From Dehalococcoidia bacterium (lineage in GTDB: Bacteria > Chloroflexota > Dehalococcoidia > Lucifugimonadales > Lucifugimonadaceae): a stretch of DNA of 64,000 nt. The notes under the pieces are model-generated. The model did not search any database. It had not been told where the DNA came from and saw nothing but the letters and a program-made list of their open reading frames with translations. The translations under genes were made by a program, and so were the position numbers. Each line of letters opens with the position of its first letter. The first letter of the stretch is position 1. Positions 11,142 to 20,556 of this stretch are shown piece after piece. Location: contig JAJEAU010000022.1 of assembly GCA_022824185.1 (NCBI GenBank), positions 1 through 64,000 on the forward strand, given 5' to 3'.

Positions 11142-13469
11142 ATGCCACCAAGAAAAAAAACTGCGACGAAAACACGAACAAAGGCTTCTGCCGAGAACCT
11201 CGTGATCGTCGAATCTGCCGCAAAGGCGCGCACCATTGAGCGCTACCTAGGCTCAGGCTTCGCAGTCAAAGCCTCGGTCGGTCACGTCCGTGACCTCCAG
11301 CGTTCCAACCTGGGTGTCGATGTAGAAAACGATTTCACGCCCAAATACAGCATCGTCTCGGACCGACGCAAAGTAGTCAACGAACTCAAGACCCTCGCCA
11401 AACGCGCCGAAGGCGTTTATCTCGCGACCGACCCAGACCGCGAGGGCGAAGCAATCTCTTGGCATCTGAGCGAAATCCTCGGAATTCCACCTGACGAAGC
11501 TCGCCGCGTCGTATTCCACGAAATCACCCGCGATGCCGTCAACGAGGCATTCGAAGACCCACGCGGCATCGACCATCAACTGGTCGAAGCACAACAAGCC
11601 CGTCGCATCTTGGACCGCCTAGTCGGATTCAAGCTCAGCCCATTTATCCGCAACAAAGTCGCCGGCGCCCAGTCCGCAGGCCGCGTTCAGTCCGTCGCCT
11701 TGCGCCTGATCGTCGATCGCGAGGACGAGATTGACGCCTTCGTTCCGAAAGAGTATTGGCTGATCTCCGCGGATCTCGACAAGAATCCTTCCGACATCCC
11801 ATTCAACGCTCGCCTTTACCGAATTCACGGCGTCCGCAAAGACCCCAACAACCCCGAAAACGGGCTGCTTCCCGACGAAAGCTCCGCCAAAACCGTATCT
11901 GAGGAACTAAAGTCGGCGTCTTACACCGTTGCCAGCGTCACCAAACGACAGGTCAAAGTTCGTCCGCGTCCTCCCTTCATTACCAGCACTCTTCAACAAC
12001 AAGCTGCGCGGTCTTTGCGATTCAGCGCCTCTCGCACGATGAGCACTGCCCAGAGCCTCTATGAAGGCGTCGCCCTCGGAGATGGCGAACCCGTCGGTCT
12101 CATCACCTACATGAGAACCGACTCGACAAACCTCGCCGCATCCGCACTTCAACATGCGCAGGCCTTCATCGAACGCGAATTCGGCGATAAGTACCACGAC
12201 GGCCACCGCGTTTACCGCACCAGCTCCCGCAACGCGCAGGAAGCTCACGAAGCCATTAGGCCCACTTCAATCTCCAACACCCCCGCACGCATCGCCAGGC
12301 ACCTCAACGACGACCAGCGCAAGCTCTATGAACTCATCTGGCAGCGCATGGTCGCCAGCCAGATGGCCGACGGCATCGATGAACGCACCAGAGCCGATAT
12401 CGACGCTCTCGCCGCCAACGGCAAGACCCACAAGATGCGCGCTACTGGTTCCGTCATGATCTTCGACGGCCATCGCGCTCTTTACAACGAAACCCGAGAC
12501 GAGGACGCTGAATCGGATGATGCTCGACGTCTCCCGTCGTTGGTCGAGGGCGAGATCCTCAACCTGCTGAAAATAAACAGCGATCAGAAATTCACTCAGC
12601 CGCCGCCACGATTTACCGAAGCTAACCTCATCCGCACATTGGAGGAACTTGGCATCGGAAGGCCTAGCACTTACGCCACCATCGTTGGCAGAATCGTTGA
12701 TAGGAACTACGTCACACGGGAACGAAACCGATTCCACCCGACCAAGAGCGGCATCGCGGTTTGTGGCATGCTCAAGCAGTTCTTCCCCGACATCGTCGAT
12801 GTTGGCTTCACTGCGGGCATGGAGACAAAACTCGACGACATCGCCAGCGGCGACTTGGAACGCGTCAAGATGTTGGAGGAGTTCTATGGCCCCTTCGACA
12901 AGGCATTGGATCACGCATTCCAGAACGCGCAACGCATCAGTCGGTCCGAATTCGACACCGCAAGCGGGATCAAATGTGAAGGCGGCACCGATCTGGTCAT
13001 CCGAAACGGTCGCCGTGGCGACTTTTTGGCGTGTCCCAATTTCCCGACGTGCAAGTTCGCAATGGACCTGCACCCAGGCGAAGATGCAGATGGCGAAAAG
13101 ATCGAAGAATGGCAAGGCGAATTCACTCGCCGAATGTCGCAGTGCCACGCCACCCATCCCGACGGCGTCCCCGAACTCGAAAAGCGCGTCGAGGTCAAAG
13201 CCGGTGTCACCTGCGATGGCGGAGTTGATCTCGTTGTCCGGAACGGACGGCGCGGCGAGTTCATCGCCTGCCCCGAATTCCCCAAATGCCGAGTCGCTCT
13301 CGACCTCAAACCTGAAGATGAGGCCGAACTCGAAGAGTGGGAACAGAAACGGCAGCAGCGCATGCAACGCTGTTTCAAAGAACACCCGGAAGCTGCGAAG
13401 CGTCGCACCACGAGGTCCACGCGCTCTCGGTCCAGAACCAGTACTCGTCGGACAAGCACCGCAAGCTGA
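11142..13469 (+). CDS. topA: DNA topoisomerase I
   Basis: 775 residues, type IA topoisomerase that relaxes negative supercoils. The Toprim domain begins at NLVIVESAAKARTIERYLG (about residues 19-37), with acidic metal residues in ATDPDREGEAISWHL (about 94-108). The active-site Tyr lies in GLITYMRTDST near residue 322. The C-terminus has two Topo-C zinc-ribbon-like repeats (near 609-640 and 688-718), but each has lost one Cys of the usual first CxxC pair (KCEGGTDLVIRNGRRGDF and TCDGGVDLVVRNGRRGEF). A basic Arg/Ser/Thr tail ends the protein. It is followed after 30 bases by the recombinase gene, consistent with one operon. Confidence 0.97.
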   Translation: MPPRKKTATKTRTKASAENLVIVESAAKARTIERYLGSGFAVKASVGHVRDLQRSNLGVDVENDFTPKYSIVSDRRKVVNELKTLAKRAEGVYLATDPDREGEAISWHLSEILGIPPDEARRVVFHEITRDAVNEAFEDPRGIDHQLVEAQQARRILDRLVGFKLSPFIRNKVAGAQSAGRVQSVALRLIVDREDEIDAFVPKEYWLISADLDKNPSDIPFNARLYRIHGVRKDPNNPENGLLPDESSAKTVSEELKSASYTVASVTKRQVKVRPRPPFITSTLQQQAARSLRFSASRTMSTAQSLYEGVALGDGEPVGLITYMRTDSTNLAASALQHAQAFIEREFGDKYHDGHRVYRTSSRNAQEAHEAIRPTSISNTPARIARHLNDDQRKLYELIWQRMVASQMADGIDERTRADIDALAANGKTHKMRATGSVMIFDGHRALYNETRDEDAESDDARRLPSLVEGEILNLLKINSDQKFTQPPPRFTEANLIRTLEELGIGRPSTYATIVGRIVDRNYVTRERNRFHPTKSGIAVCGMLKQFFPDIVDVGFTAGMETKLDDIASGDLERVKMLEEFYGPFDKALDHAFQNAQRISRSEFDTASGIKCEGGTDLVIRNGRRGDFLACPNFPTCKFAMDLHPGEDADGEKIEEWQGEFTRRMSQCHATHPDGVPELEKRVEVKAGVTCDGGVDLVVRNGRRGEFIACPEFPKCRVALDLKPEDEAELEEWEQKRQQRMQRCFKEHPEAAKRRTTRSTRSRSRTSTRRTSTAS

Positions 13470-13499
13470 GGAAAATTGCCGACACCAGAGGAGCGCTCC

Positions 13500-14507
13500 G
13501 TGAACCAGCCCACGTCCCGCTCCGAAACCGTCAGCGTCCCCGGGCTGTGGTCAACAGTCGCTGAAACTCCTTGGACACCGATCCTTCGCGACTACGAGAC
13601 TTTCCTGACATCGGTCCGTCAACTCGCAACACCAACCGTCCGCAACTACATGAACGATCTAACCGCGTTCATGACCTTCTTGGATGGCGCAGACCGACTC
13701 GACGACATCGTCTCACCAGATCGCAGGCAACTTCGCAGCTACTTGGCGTGGCTCGCCGCTCACCGGTATGAAAAGTCTTCCATCAGCCGTAAATTGACCG
13801 CTCTCCGAATCTTCTTTGGATGGATGCAGGAAACCGGACGCATAGAAAACAACGACACCGATCTCGTTGCAGCGCCCCGTCAACCTAAGAAACTCCCGTA
13901 CGTCGTTTCCGAAACGGAAATCGAACGTCTTCTCTCCGCACCCGATACCGGCACCACGCTGGGCCTCCGAGATCGAGCCATCCTCGAACTCATCTACGCC
14001 TCAGGTGTCCGCGTATCTGAAGCCAACTCGATCGACGTCGCCGATGTCGATCTGAAATCTCGAGAGATGCGGGTATTCGGAAAGGGATCGAAGCAACGGA
14101 TCGTCTTGCTTGGCGGCACCGCAGTCAATTGGCTGAACCGGTACATCAACGAAGCCAGGCCGAAACTCGTTTCGCGGCAATCCGCCGATGCGTTACTCCT
14201 AAACAACCTAGGACGGCGACTGAGCACGCGAGCGATCCAAACCATCGTCAAGAAACATGCACTAGCCGCCGGACTCGACGCAGAGTTCCACACGCACAAC
14301 CTCCGTCACAGCTTCGCAACCCATCTGTTGAATGGCGGGGCAGACCTCAGGGTTGTCCAAGATCTTCTCGGACACGAATCTCCTGCGACCACCCAGATCT
14401 ACACCCACGTCTCGGCGGAACAGGCGCGCAAAGTCTACTTGAATGCCCATCCTGGCACGAACCTCTCGCGCAGCTCCAAGAGGCGAAGCGAACCCGATGC
14501 GTTGTAG
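13500..14507 (+). CDS. Tyrosine recombinase of the XerC/XerD family
   Basis: 335 residues from GTG 13500, chosen because GAGGAG (13488-13493) lies six bases upstream; TTG 13476 would add eight residues. The N-terminal SAM-like domain starts near residue 25. The catalytic set is complete: Arg in ASGVRVSE, Lys in GKGSK, His-x-x-Arg in HTHNLRHSFATHLL, His in DLLGHESPATT, and the nucleophile Tyr in QIYTHV. Length and layout fit a chromosome-dimer resolvase acting at dif, not a phage integrase. Its position between topA and aroQ in a housekeeping operon supports this. XerC and XerD cannot be told apart from this sequence. Confidence 0.93.
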   Translation: MNQPTSRSETVSVPGLWSTVAETPWTPILRDYETFLTSVRQLATPTVRNYMNDLTAFMTFLDGADRLDDIVSPDRRQLRSYLAWLAAHRYEKSSISRKLTALRIFFGWMQETGRIENNDTDLVAAPRQPKKLPYVVSETEIERLLSAPDTGTTLGLRDRAILELIYASGVRVSEANSIDVADVDLKSREMRVFGKGSKQRIVLLGGTAVNWLNRYINEARPKLVSRQSADALLLNNLGRRLSTRAIQTIVKKHALAAGLDAEFHTHNLRHSFATHLLNGGADLRVVQDLLGHESPATTQIYTHVSAEQARKVYLNAHPGTNLSRSSKRRSEPDAL

Positions 14508-14573
14508 CCTTAAAGGTTGGACATCAACCCCGTCTCTACTGACAGCCAACGACACTGTTCAAGCCGTTCAAAG

Positions 14574-15017
14574 ATGAACCGCATCCTAGTCATAAATGGC
14601 CCGAACCTCAACAATTTGGGCAAGCGCGACTCGTCGCAGTACGGCACGATCACCCTCGCCGACATCGAAGAGCGAGTGTCCGACCGCGCACAGAAACTTG
14701 ACGTCGAAATCGCCTTCTTCCAGTCCAATCACGAAGGCGCAATCGTGGACTGGATACAGCAGGAATCCGACAACGCCAGCGGCATCATCATCAACGCAGG
14801 CGCACTCACTCAAGTCGGATACTCGATCCTCGACGCCATTTTGGACAGCAAACTCCCAACCATCGAAGTCCACATCTCCAACATCCACGCCCGAGAAGAG
14901 TTCCGACGCCACTCCGTCATCGCTCCATTCGCCGTCGGCCAAATCGCCGGTTGTGGGTGGAGGGGATACGTCTACGCTCTGGAAGCCCTCGTGGCCCACG
15001 TAGAGGAAACATCCTAA
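14574..15017 (+). CDS. aroQ: 3-Dehydroquinate dehydratase, type II
   Basis: 147 residues. It catalyses the third step of the shikimate pathway as a dodecameric enzyme. Family motifs are ILVINGPNLNNLGKRDSSQYG-like at the N-terminus (flexible-loop Arg and catalytic Tyr), IIINAGALTQVGYSILDA in the middle, and the HISNIHAREEFRRHS block with the catalytic His. The ATG at 14574 fits the family; an upstream TTG at 14517 adds 19 unrelated residues and is rejected. The stop overlaps the next start in TAATG, so the peptidase gene is translationally coupled. Confidence 0.96.
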   Translation: MNRILVINGPNLNNLGKRDSSQYGTITLADIEERVSDRAQKLDVEIAFFQSNHEGAIVDWIQQESDNASGIIINAGALTQVGYSILDAILDSKLPTIEVHISNIHAREEFRRHSVIAPFAVGQIAGCGWRGYVYALEALVAHVEETS

Positions 15018-16111
15018 TGAGCAGTTCCAGATTCCGGTATCCCAACCGCGTCGCCGCCCTCCGATCGTTGATCCAAGAGCAGGAGATCGACGGCATGCTC
15101 ATTTCCGATGCTCACAACCGACGATACCTCTCAGGATTCATCGGCTCCGCCGGTTACCTCTTCATTACCGAAACAGACGCCGTACTGGCGACTGATTTCC
15201 GTTACACGGAGCAAGCTGGCGACCAAGCAACGGGCTTCGAAATCTCGCAAATCAAAGGCCGCCTTACCGAGTGGTTCCCGAGCCTCCTCGCTGATCTTGA
15301 CGTCAAGAAATTAGGCTTCGAATCGGACAATCTCACAGTCGCGGGTCTAAAACTGTTCGAAGACGCCATTGACGAGACCGACGTCGAAGTTTCGCTCGAG
15401 CCCAAATCCGGTGCAGCCGCCAAAATCCGCGCCATCAAAGACGAAGGCGAGATCGAACTCCTCCAAAAGGCCATCGACATCGGAGACGCCGCTTTCGAAG
15501 AGACGGCCGCTAAATTAACCGCTGGCATGACCGAAAAAGAGGCCGCGTGGGAGTTCGAGAAGGCAATCCGTGAGCGTGGCGCAGAATGTCTGTCGTTCGA
15601 CACCATCGTCGCCAACGGGCCAAACGCTGCGCGCCCACACCACCAGACCGGCGACTCCGAACTCCAAGAAGGCCAAACCATCGTCTTCGACTGCGGGGCG
15701 ACCTACCAAGGCTACTGCTCGGATCTGACCCGCACCGTCGTCCTCGGTGAAGCCGACGATGAAGTCGCTCGGATCTACAACATCGTCCTCGAAGCCCAAG
15801 AAACGGCAATCGAAAACGTCACCTCCGGCATCACAGGGAGTGATGCAGACGCCATCGCTCGAAAGATCATCGACGACGCCGGATATGCCGACAACTTCGG
15901 CCACAGCCTCGGTCACGGCCTAGGTCTAGAAGTTCACGAAGATCCGAACGTAGGACCACGCGGCACCACGGTTCTGGAAGATGGGATGCCATTCACCATC
16001 GAACCGGGCATCTACATCCCCGGTTGGGGCGGAGTCAGAATCGAAGACGTGGTGGTCTTGGAAAATGGCCGCGCCAGAGTATTGAGCCACGCGCAGAAAA
16101 TGCGCTTCTAA
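15017..16111 (+). CDS. M24 family aminopeptidase (Xaa-Pro type)
   Basis: 364 residues in the creatinase/pita-bread fold. An N-terminal creatinase-like domain (about 1-130) precedes the M24 catalytic domain. The five dinuclear-metal ligands can be placed: Asp in FDCGATYQG and in CSDLTRTV, His in GHSLGHGLGLEVHE, Glu in TIEPGIYIPG, and Glu in GGVRIEDVVV. It probably removes N-terminal residues before proline in peptides. ATG 15017 with AGAGGA upstream is the start; a longer reading from 14951 would overlap aroQ. The next gene, efp, is its usual neighbour. Confidence 0.95.
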   Translation: MSSSRFRYPNRVAALRSLIQEQEIDGMLISDAHNRRYLSGFIGSAGYLFITETDAVLATDFRYTEQAGDQATGFEISQIKGRLTEWFPSLLADLDVKKLGFESDNLTVAGLKLFEDAIDETDVEVSLEPKSGAAAKIRAIKDEGEIELLQKAIDIGDAAFEETAAKLTAGMTEKEAAWEFEKAIRERGAECLSFDTIVANGPNAARPHHQTGDSELQEGQTIVFDCGATYQGYCSDLTRTVVLGEADDEVARIYNIVLEAQETAIENVTSGITGSDADAIARKIIDDAGYADNFGHSLGHGLGLEVHEDPNVGPRGTTVLEDGMPFTIEPGIYIPGWGGVRIEDVVVLENGRARVLSHAQKMRF

Positions 16112-16155
16112 CCCCGGAACCAACAAACCCTTCCAAACGGAGCAAGTAAACAGAA

Positions 16156-16719
16156 ATGACCATCTCCTCATCCGAGATTCGCCGCAACATGACCATTCTT
16201 TTGGATGGCGACATCTACCAAATCATGGAGTGGCAACATCGGCAAGCACCGAAAGCGCCGCCAACCCTGACCCTCAAGGTTCGCCAACTAAGCACCGGCA
16301 GTGTCTTCGAGCGCAAACTCCCCGGCAACCACAAACTAACCGCGGCTCCAACCGAACGACGCAACGCGCAATACCTTTACCGCGAAGGCGACTTCTATGT
16401 CTTTATGGACATGGAGACGTACGAACAACACCTGCTCGGCGACGACATCTTGGGTGACGCCGTATTGTTCATTCCTGAGGGAGGCGAACTCATCCTACTG
16501 ATGTACGACGAGAAACCCATACTTGTCGAACTTCCCTCGGCGGTGAACCTCACTGTCGCCCACACCGAAGTCGGACTCAAAGGCGACACCCAAAGCGGTG
16601 CAACCAAACCCGCCACTACCGACACCGGTCTGACCCTTCAAGTCCCGCTTTTCGTCAACGAAGGCGACGGCATCAGCGTCAACACGACATCCAAGGAGTA
16701 CATCGGGAGAGCCGTTTAG
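16156..16719 (+). CDS. efp: Elongation factor P
   Basis: 187 residues with the three-domain (KOW-like, OB, OB) layout of EF-P, which rescues ribosomes stalled on polyproline. The C-terminal signature is present (LTLQVPLFVNEGD near 157, then SVNTTSKEYIGRA). The loop that reaches the peptidyl-transferase centre is unusual. Where E. coli has KPGKGQA (residues 31-37) this protein has QAPKAPP, keeping a lysine (K33) at the position of the modified residue but losing both glycines. It may use a different lysine modification or none. It lies 44 bases after the M24 peptidase gene, a widespread arrangement. Confidence 0.95.
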   Translation: MTISSSEIRRNMTILLDGDIYQIMEWQHRQAPKAPPTLTLKVRQLSTGSVFERKLPGNHKLTAAPTERRNAQYLYREGDFYVFMDMETYEQHLLGDDILGDAVLFIPEGGELILLMYDEKPILVELPSAVNLTVAHTEVGLKGDTQSGATKPATTDTGLTLQVPLFVNEGDGISVNTTSKEYIGRAV

Positions 16720-16770
16720 TTCGAAACATCGCCCAAACTCTGATCGCCCAAAGATAATTGGGGCAACCTG

Positions 16771-18012
16771 ATGTACGACGCAGCACATTCGCCCCAATCT
16801 CCAACCGACCAACCTCAACCACGCTCAATCTCAGAAGTCTCCCAACTCATCCAAGGTCTTCTGAAGAGCGATCCCCAGCTCGCCAACGTGACCATGATCG
16901 GAGAGGTCTCCGGTCATTCGCAACCGCCATCCGGTCACAGCTACTTCTCATTGCGAGACAGTGAATCCTCCCTTCGCTGCGTCATGTTCCGATACGGTCG
17001 CGGCCACCAGTACCTCGAAGACGGAGCCCTCGTGGTCTGCCAAGGCAGCGCGAATATCTACGCTCCGCGCGGCGACCTCCAAATCGTCGTCACCTCGACC
17101 GAACCCGCAGGCGTCGGCGACCAGCAAGCGCAACTAGAAGAACTCAAACGCAAACTCCGAGCTGAGGGACTATACGACCCGTCACGGAAACGTCCGATCC
17201 CACAATTCCCGAAACGCATCGCTGTCATCACTTCGGAACAGGGCGCCGTCTGGCACGACATACAGAACATCATCCGTCGACGCTACCCGTTGATGGAGCT
17301 TCTCTTGGTGCCATCCGCCGTCCAAGGCGAACTTGCTCCCGTCACCATCATCGAAGCATTCGCCGATCTCCACGAGTTCGCCGAAACCGAACACGTCGAC
17401 GCGGTGATCGTAGGCCGCGGCGGCGGTTCTCCTGATGACCTGATGCCGTACAACGACGAGATGGTTGCCCGGACCATATTCGCAAGCCGCATCCCAGTCA
17501 TCAGCGCGGTGGGTCACGAAACTGATTTCACCATCGCCGACGATGTGGCAGACCTCCGAGCACCAACCCCGTCGGCCGCAGCGGAATTGGTCTCCCCCGA
17601 CATCGCCGGTCTCACCTACGAGACAGCCGACTTCGTCCAACGACTGATGAGGGGACTTACGGGACGCGTCAACCTTGCCCGCCAACGCCTCGACCTGACT
17701 CAAGACCGATTGGCCGAAAACGCACCAGAGACTCAGATCTTCCGCGAACGCGTCGATGACCTCAGATCCCGCGCCCAAACCTCATGGGCACGATACCTTG
17801 CAATCAAGCGTGAGGCGATGCGACGCGTCGAAGCCGAACTCAGAGCATTAGGTCCCCAAAACATCCTCGAACGCGGATACGCCATCGCACGAGACGGGGA
17901 CGGAAACGTGATCACCAAAGCCGCAACCGTGAAACCGAGATCGACTATCGAACTCACCTTCGCCGACGGGACAGTCGAAACTGAAGCCAAATCCATCAAT
18001 CCGACCAACTGA
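16771..18012 (+). CDS. xseA: Exodeoxyribonuclease VII large subunit
   Basis: 413 residues. With XseB it degrades single-stranded DNA from both ends. The N-terminal OB domain (about 20-115) contains MIGEVSGHSQPPSGHSYFSL. The catalytic domain has KRIAVITSEQGAVWHD near 148, VIVGRGGGSPDDLMPYNDE near 212 and SAVGHETDFTIADDVADLRAPTPSAAAE-like segments near 245-270. A coiled-coil region follows, then the C-terminal ILERGYAIARD block. All are canonical. The small subunit follows after 13 bases. Confidence 0.96.
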   Translation: MYDAAHSPQSPTDQPQPRSISEVSQLIQGLLKSDPQLANVTMIGEVSGHSQPPSGHSYFSLRDSESSLRCVMFRYGRGHQYLEDGALVVCQGSANIYAPRGDLQIVVTSTEPAGVGDQQAQLEELKRKLRAEGLYDPSRKRPIPQFPKRIAVITSEQGAVWHDIQNIIRRRYPLMELLLVPSAVQGELAPVTIIEAFADLHEFAETEHVDAVIVGRGGGSPDDLMPYNDEMVARTIFASRIPVISAVGHETDFTIADDVADLRAPTPSAAAELVSPDIAGLTYETADFVQRLMRGLTGRVNLARQRLDLTQDRLAENAPETQIFRERVDDLRSRAQTSWARYLAIKREAMRRVEAELRALGPQNILERGYAIARDGDGNVITKAATVKPRSTIELTFADGTVETEAKSINPTN

Positions 18013-18025
18013 CTGAGAATCCACC

Positions 18026-18271
18026 ATGAACGAATCCGACCACCAACAACCAGAAGAACCGACATCCTTCGAAGACGCATTCACCCGATTGGAGTCCGTC
18101 GTTCGTCGCCTAGAGAGCGGCCAAATGTCGCTGGACCAATCAACCGCGCTATTCGAAGAGGGCATGCAACTTGCCAAAGCCTGCACCGAAATGCTCAACG
18201 GCGCCGAACTGAAAATCAAGAGATTGCAGCAAGGTCTTGTCGAACAGCTCAACTTGGTCTCAGAAGACTGA
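18026..18271 (+). CDS. xseB: Exodeoxyribonuclease VII small subunit
   Basis: 81 residues, all helical. The family pattern SFEDAFTRLESVVRRLESG followed by MSLDQSTALFEEGMQLAK is clear. It binds the coiled-coil part of XseA. It sits 13 bases after xseA and two bases before the next GTG start, so the three genes are very likely co-transcribed. Confidence 0.95.
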   Translation: MNESDHQQPEEPTSFEDAFTRLESVVRRLESGQMSLDQSTALFEEGMQLAKACTEMLNGAELKIKRLQQGLVEQLNLVSED

Positions 18272-18273
18272 CC

Positions 18274-19107
18274 GTGGACGAAACTCCTCATTCGATCGAT
18301 CCGAAACCGCTCCGCATCGGCTGGTTCACCACTGCCAACGGTCCCGGATCCCGCGGCATGTTCGAGGCCGTGTTGAAGGCGATTGAAACCGACCATCTAA
18401 ACGCAACCTTCGAATTCGTATTCGTCAACCGCGAGCGCGGTCAGACTGAACCAACAGATAGTTTTCTCGACCTCGCCGATGCAAAAGGTATCCCTACGAT
18501 CACACTCTCCTCGTACAGATTCCGGCGAAAAAACGATAACGCGCCGTGGTCACAACTGCGAGACCAATTCGACCGAGCCGTCCTTTCCGAAGTCAGAGGA
18601 TTCAACCCTGACATCTCTGTAATGGCGGGTTACATGCTCTTCGCCCCGGAGATCAGCCGAAACATGCTCGTCATCAATCAACACCCGGCTCTCCCCGGTG
18701 GAACGATCGGCACGTGGCAGGACGCAATTTGGGATGTGATTGAAAAACGCGATGACCGACACGGTTCGATGATCCACATCGCCACGCCAGAACTTGACCG
18801 CGGCCCGGCATTAACAACTTGCACCTTCTCGGTTCGAGGTCCGAAATTCGACGATCTCTGGGAAGACGCCCGAGACAGCAACGTTCCTCAACTGCGCGCC
18901 TCGGGCGAGGAGGCGTTCCCCCTATTTGCCGCCATCCGAAATGCCGGCGTCAAACGCGAACGACCACTAGTGGTTGAAACGTTGAGGGCAATTGCTGACG
19001 GGGATATCGATCCAAGTGGTTACATCGATGTTGATGAAAAAAATCCCATCGATTTGACCGCCAAAGTGGAAGCGGCCATCTCAGAAAATCAAACCCGATC
19101 TGACTGA
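18274..19107 (+). CDS. Formyltransferase-fold protein (PurN-like)
   Basis: 277 residues with a GART/PurN-type formyltransferase core. It begins with LRIGWFTTANGPGSRGMFEAVL near residue 13 (loop broken by an insertion). The NQHPALPGG motif carries the Asn and His used by PurN, and ELDRGPAL matches the catalytic Asp segment. This predicts transfer of a formyl group from 10-formyl-tetrahydrofolate, but PurN is normally about 200 residues. The extra 70 residues at the C-terminus and the divergent first loop make a different acceptor plausible. GTG start two bases after xseB. Its 3' end overlaps the convergent thiE gene by 19 bases. Confidence 0.75.
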   Translation: MDETPHSIDPKPLRIGWFTTANGPGSRGMFEAVLKAIETDHLNATFEFVFVNRERGQTEPTDSFLDLADAKGIPTITLSSYRFRRKNDNAPWSQLRDQFDRAVLSEVRGFNPDISVMAGYMLFAPEISRNMLVINQHPALPGGTIGTWQDAIWDVIEKRDDRHGSMIHIATPELDRGPALTTCTFSVRGPKFDDLWEDARDSNVPQLRASGEEAFPLFAAIRNAGVKRERPLVVETLRAIADGDIDPSGYIDVDEKNPIDLTAKVEAAISENQTRSD

Positions 19108-19757
19108 GCAGCCAACATAGCGGCCATCAACTCCCTAGCTGCCACGCCGGGATCAGTTGCACCAAGTATCGACCTGATCACTGCGACGCCTCGGGCCCCA
19201 TTCGCAATCACCTCGCCTGCATTGGAGGATGAAATCCCACCAATGCCGATCACGTCCAGACCGGTCTCATCCACAATCGTCTTGACGAATCCTGCCCCTT
19301 GCGTTCCTCCTGCCGGATGGGTGCCGGACGCAAAAATCGTTCCGAGAACGGCAAAATCCGCTCCTGATTCCGCGGCATCGCGTGCGCCTTCCAGACTATG
19401 GACCGATCTCCCGATCAAAGAATTTTCGCCATAGATCGCTCGCGCCTCGCCGACTGACACCTCCGCATTTTCACCTAACTGAACACCATCGACTCCGTCA
19501 TAGTGCGAAAGCGCTCTGCGTGACGGGTTAACCAAGATCGACGCACGCCCAGAAACAGCATCAACCAACTTCGAAACCAACTCCCCGAATTCTTCCACAT
19601 CCAAATCTGGCGCCCGGACTTGAACCATATTCACCCCATTCTCAACCGCAACGGCAACTCGATCTACGAGAACATCCGATTCGCCGTCGACCACACCAAG
19701 GTCAGTTACCAAACATAGCGCTGGAAAAGGTAGTAACGACCGCGACGTTTCTGCCAT
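19089..19757 (-). CDS. thiE: Thiamine-phosphate synthase
   Basis: About 222 residues, TIM-barrel enzyme joining the thiazole and pyrimidine moieties of thiamine. Typical segments are LCLVTDLGVV at the start, NMVQVRAPD (pyrimidine site, QxR), DGVQLGENAEVSV, LIGRSVHSLEGA, the phosphate loop GTIFASGTHPAGGTQGAGF (near 140-160) and VIGIGGISSSNAGEVI. The ATG at 19757 is adjacent to GTG 19760; either could be used. It follows thiG by about 20 bases and ends convergent with the formyltransferase gene. Confidence 0.93.
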   Translation of the reverse strand: MAETSRSLLPFPALCLVTDLGVVDGESDVLVDRVAVAVENGVNMVQVRAPDLDVEEFGELVSKLVDAVSGRASILVNPSRRALSHYDGVDGVQLGENAEVSVGEARAIYGENSLIGRSVHSLEGARDAAESGADFAVLGTIFASGTHPAGGTQGAGFVKTIVDETGLDVIGIGGISSSNAGEVIANGARGVAVIRSILGATDPGVAARELMAAMLAAQSDRV

Positions 19758-19776
19758 CACGACCGCCGGACCGTTC

Positions 19777-20556
19777 TCACGCGCTTACAGCCAGCGCCTC
19801 TTGCGGGCTGCTCGGCGAAGCGTCAGACACTGGAATCCGACCAGCAAGATATGCCTTGCGTCCTGCCTCAACGCCTAGCTTGAACGCCTCTCCCATCAAC
19901 CCAGGATTCTCGGCTTGTGCGATCGCCGTGTTCACCAACACAGCATCGGCACCCATTTCCAGAACCTTTGAGGCGTCTGACGGGACACCCAATCCCGCAT
20001 CTACGACCACCGGCACGTTCGACTGTTCGATGATGATCGCTATCTCTTCCGCGGTGTGAACGCCGCGTCCAGAACCGATCGGCGATCCCAATGGCATCAC
20101 CGTAGAACAACCCAAGTCTTCCAGTTTCTTCGCAAGCACAGGATCGGCATGAATGTACGGCAACACCGTAAATCCCTCGTCCAACAACCTCCCGGCCGCC
20201 TCGTACGTCCCGACCGGGTCAGGCAAAAGATGGGCGGGTTCGGGTATGACTTCCAGCTTTACCCAGTCAGATCCAGTCACTTCTCTTGCTAGGCGAGCAA
20301 TGCCGATGGCTTGATCGGCATCTCTTGCGCCTGCGGTATTCGGGAGTATCTGATACGTGTCCCAGTCCAACACGTCCAACAGAGTCTCTTCAGTCGGATC
20401 TTCGAGATTCAGTCTCCCGATCGCAACCGTAATGATCTCCGTGCCCGAAGCCACAGCAGAATCGAGTAGCTGTTGGGCCGACCGGTGTTTACCGGTCCCA
20501 GTCATCAACCGGGAGTTAAACGTCTTACCAGCGATTTCAAGCGGATCGTATGTCAT
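19777..20556 (-). CDS. thiG: Thiazole synthase
   Basis: 259 residues. ThiG makes the thiamine thiazole phosphate from deoxyxylulose 5-phosphate, dehydroglycine and ThiS-thiocarboxylate. Signatures are [10 protein letters not shown] near 15, [15 protein letters not shown] near 70, [16 protein letters not shown] near 96 (the Schiff-base lysine region), [12 protein letters not shown] near 134 and [13 protein letters not shown] near 166. It is upstream of thiE in the same transcript. No thiS-length ORF or TPP-riboswitch pattern is visible in the 42 bases upstream, so the sulfur carrier must be encoded elsewhere. Confidence 0.95.
   Translation of the reverse strand: MTYDPLEIAGKTFNSRLMTGTGKHRSAQQLLDSAVASGTEIITVAIGRLNLEDPTEETLLDVLDWDTYQILPNTAGARDADQAIGIARLAREVTGSDWVKLEVIPEPAHLLPDPVGTYEAAGRLLDEGFTVLPYIHADPVLAKKLEDLGCSTVMPLGSPIGSGRGVHTAEEIAIIIEQSNVPVVVDAGLGVPSDASKVLEMGADAVLVNTAIAQAENPGLMGEAFKLGVEAGRKAYLAGRIPVSDASPSSPQEALAVSA

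Noticed and set aside
14517-14573. TTG start extending aroQ
   Set aside because: The 19 extra residues are unrelated to the family and precede the canonical MNRILVINGPN start.
14951-15016. Longer start for the M24 peptidase
   Set aside because: It would overlap aroQ by 67 bases; ATG 15017 in TAATG with AGAGGA upstream is typical coupling.
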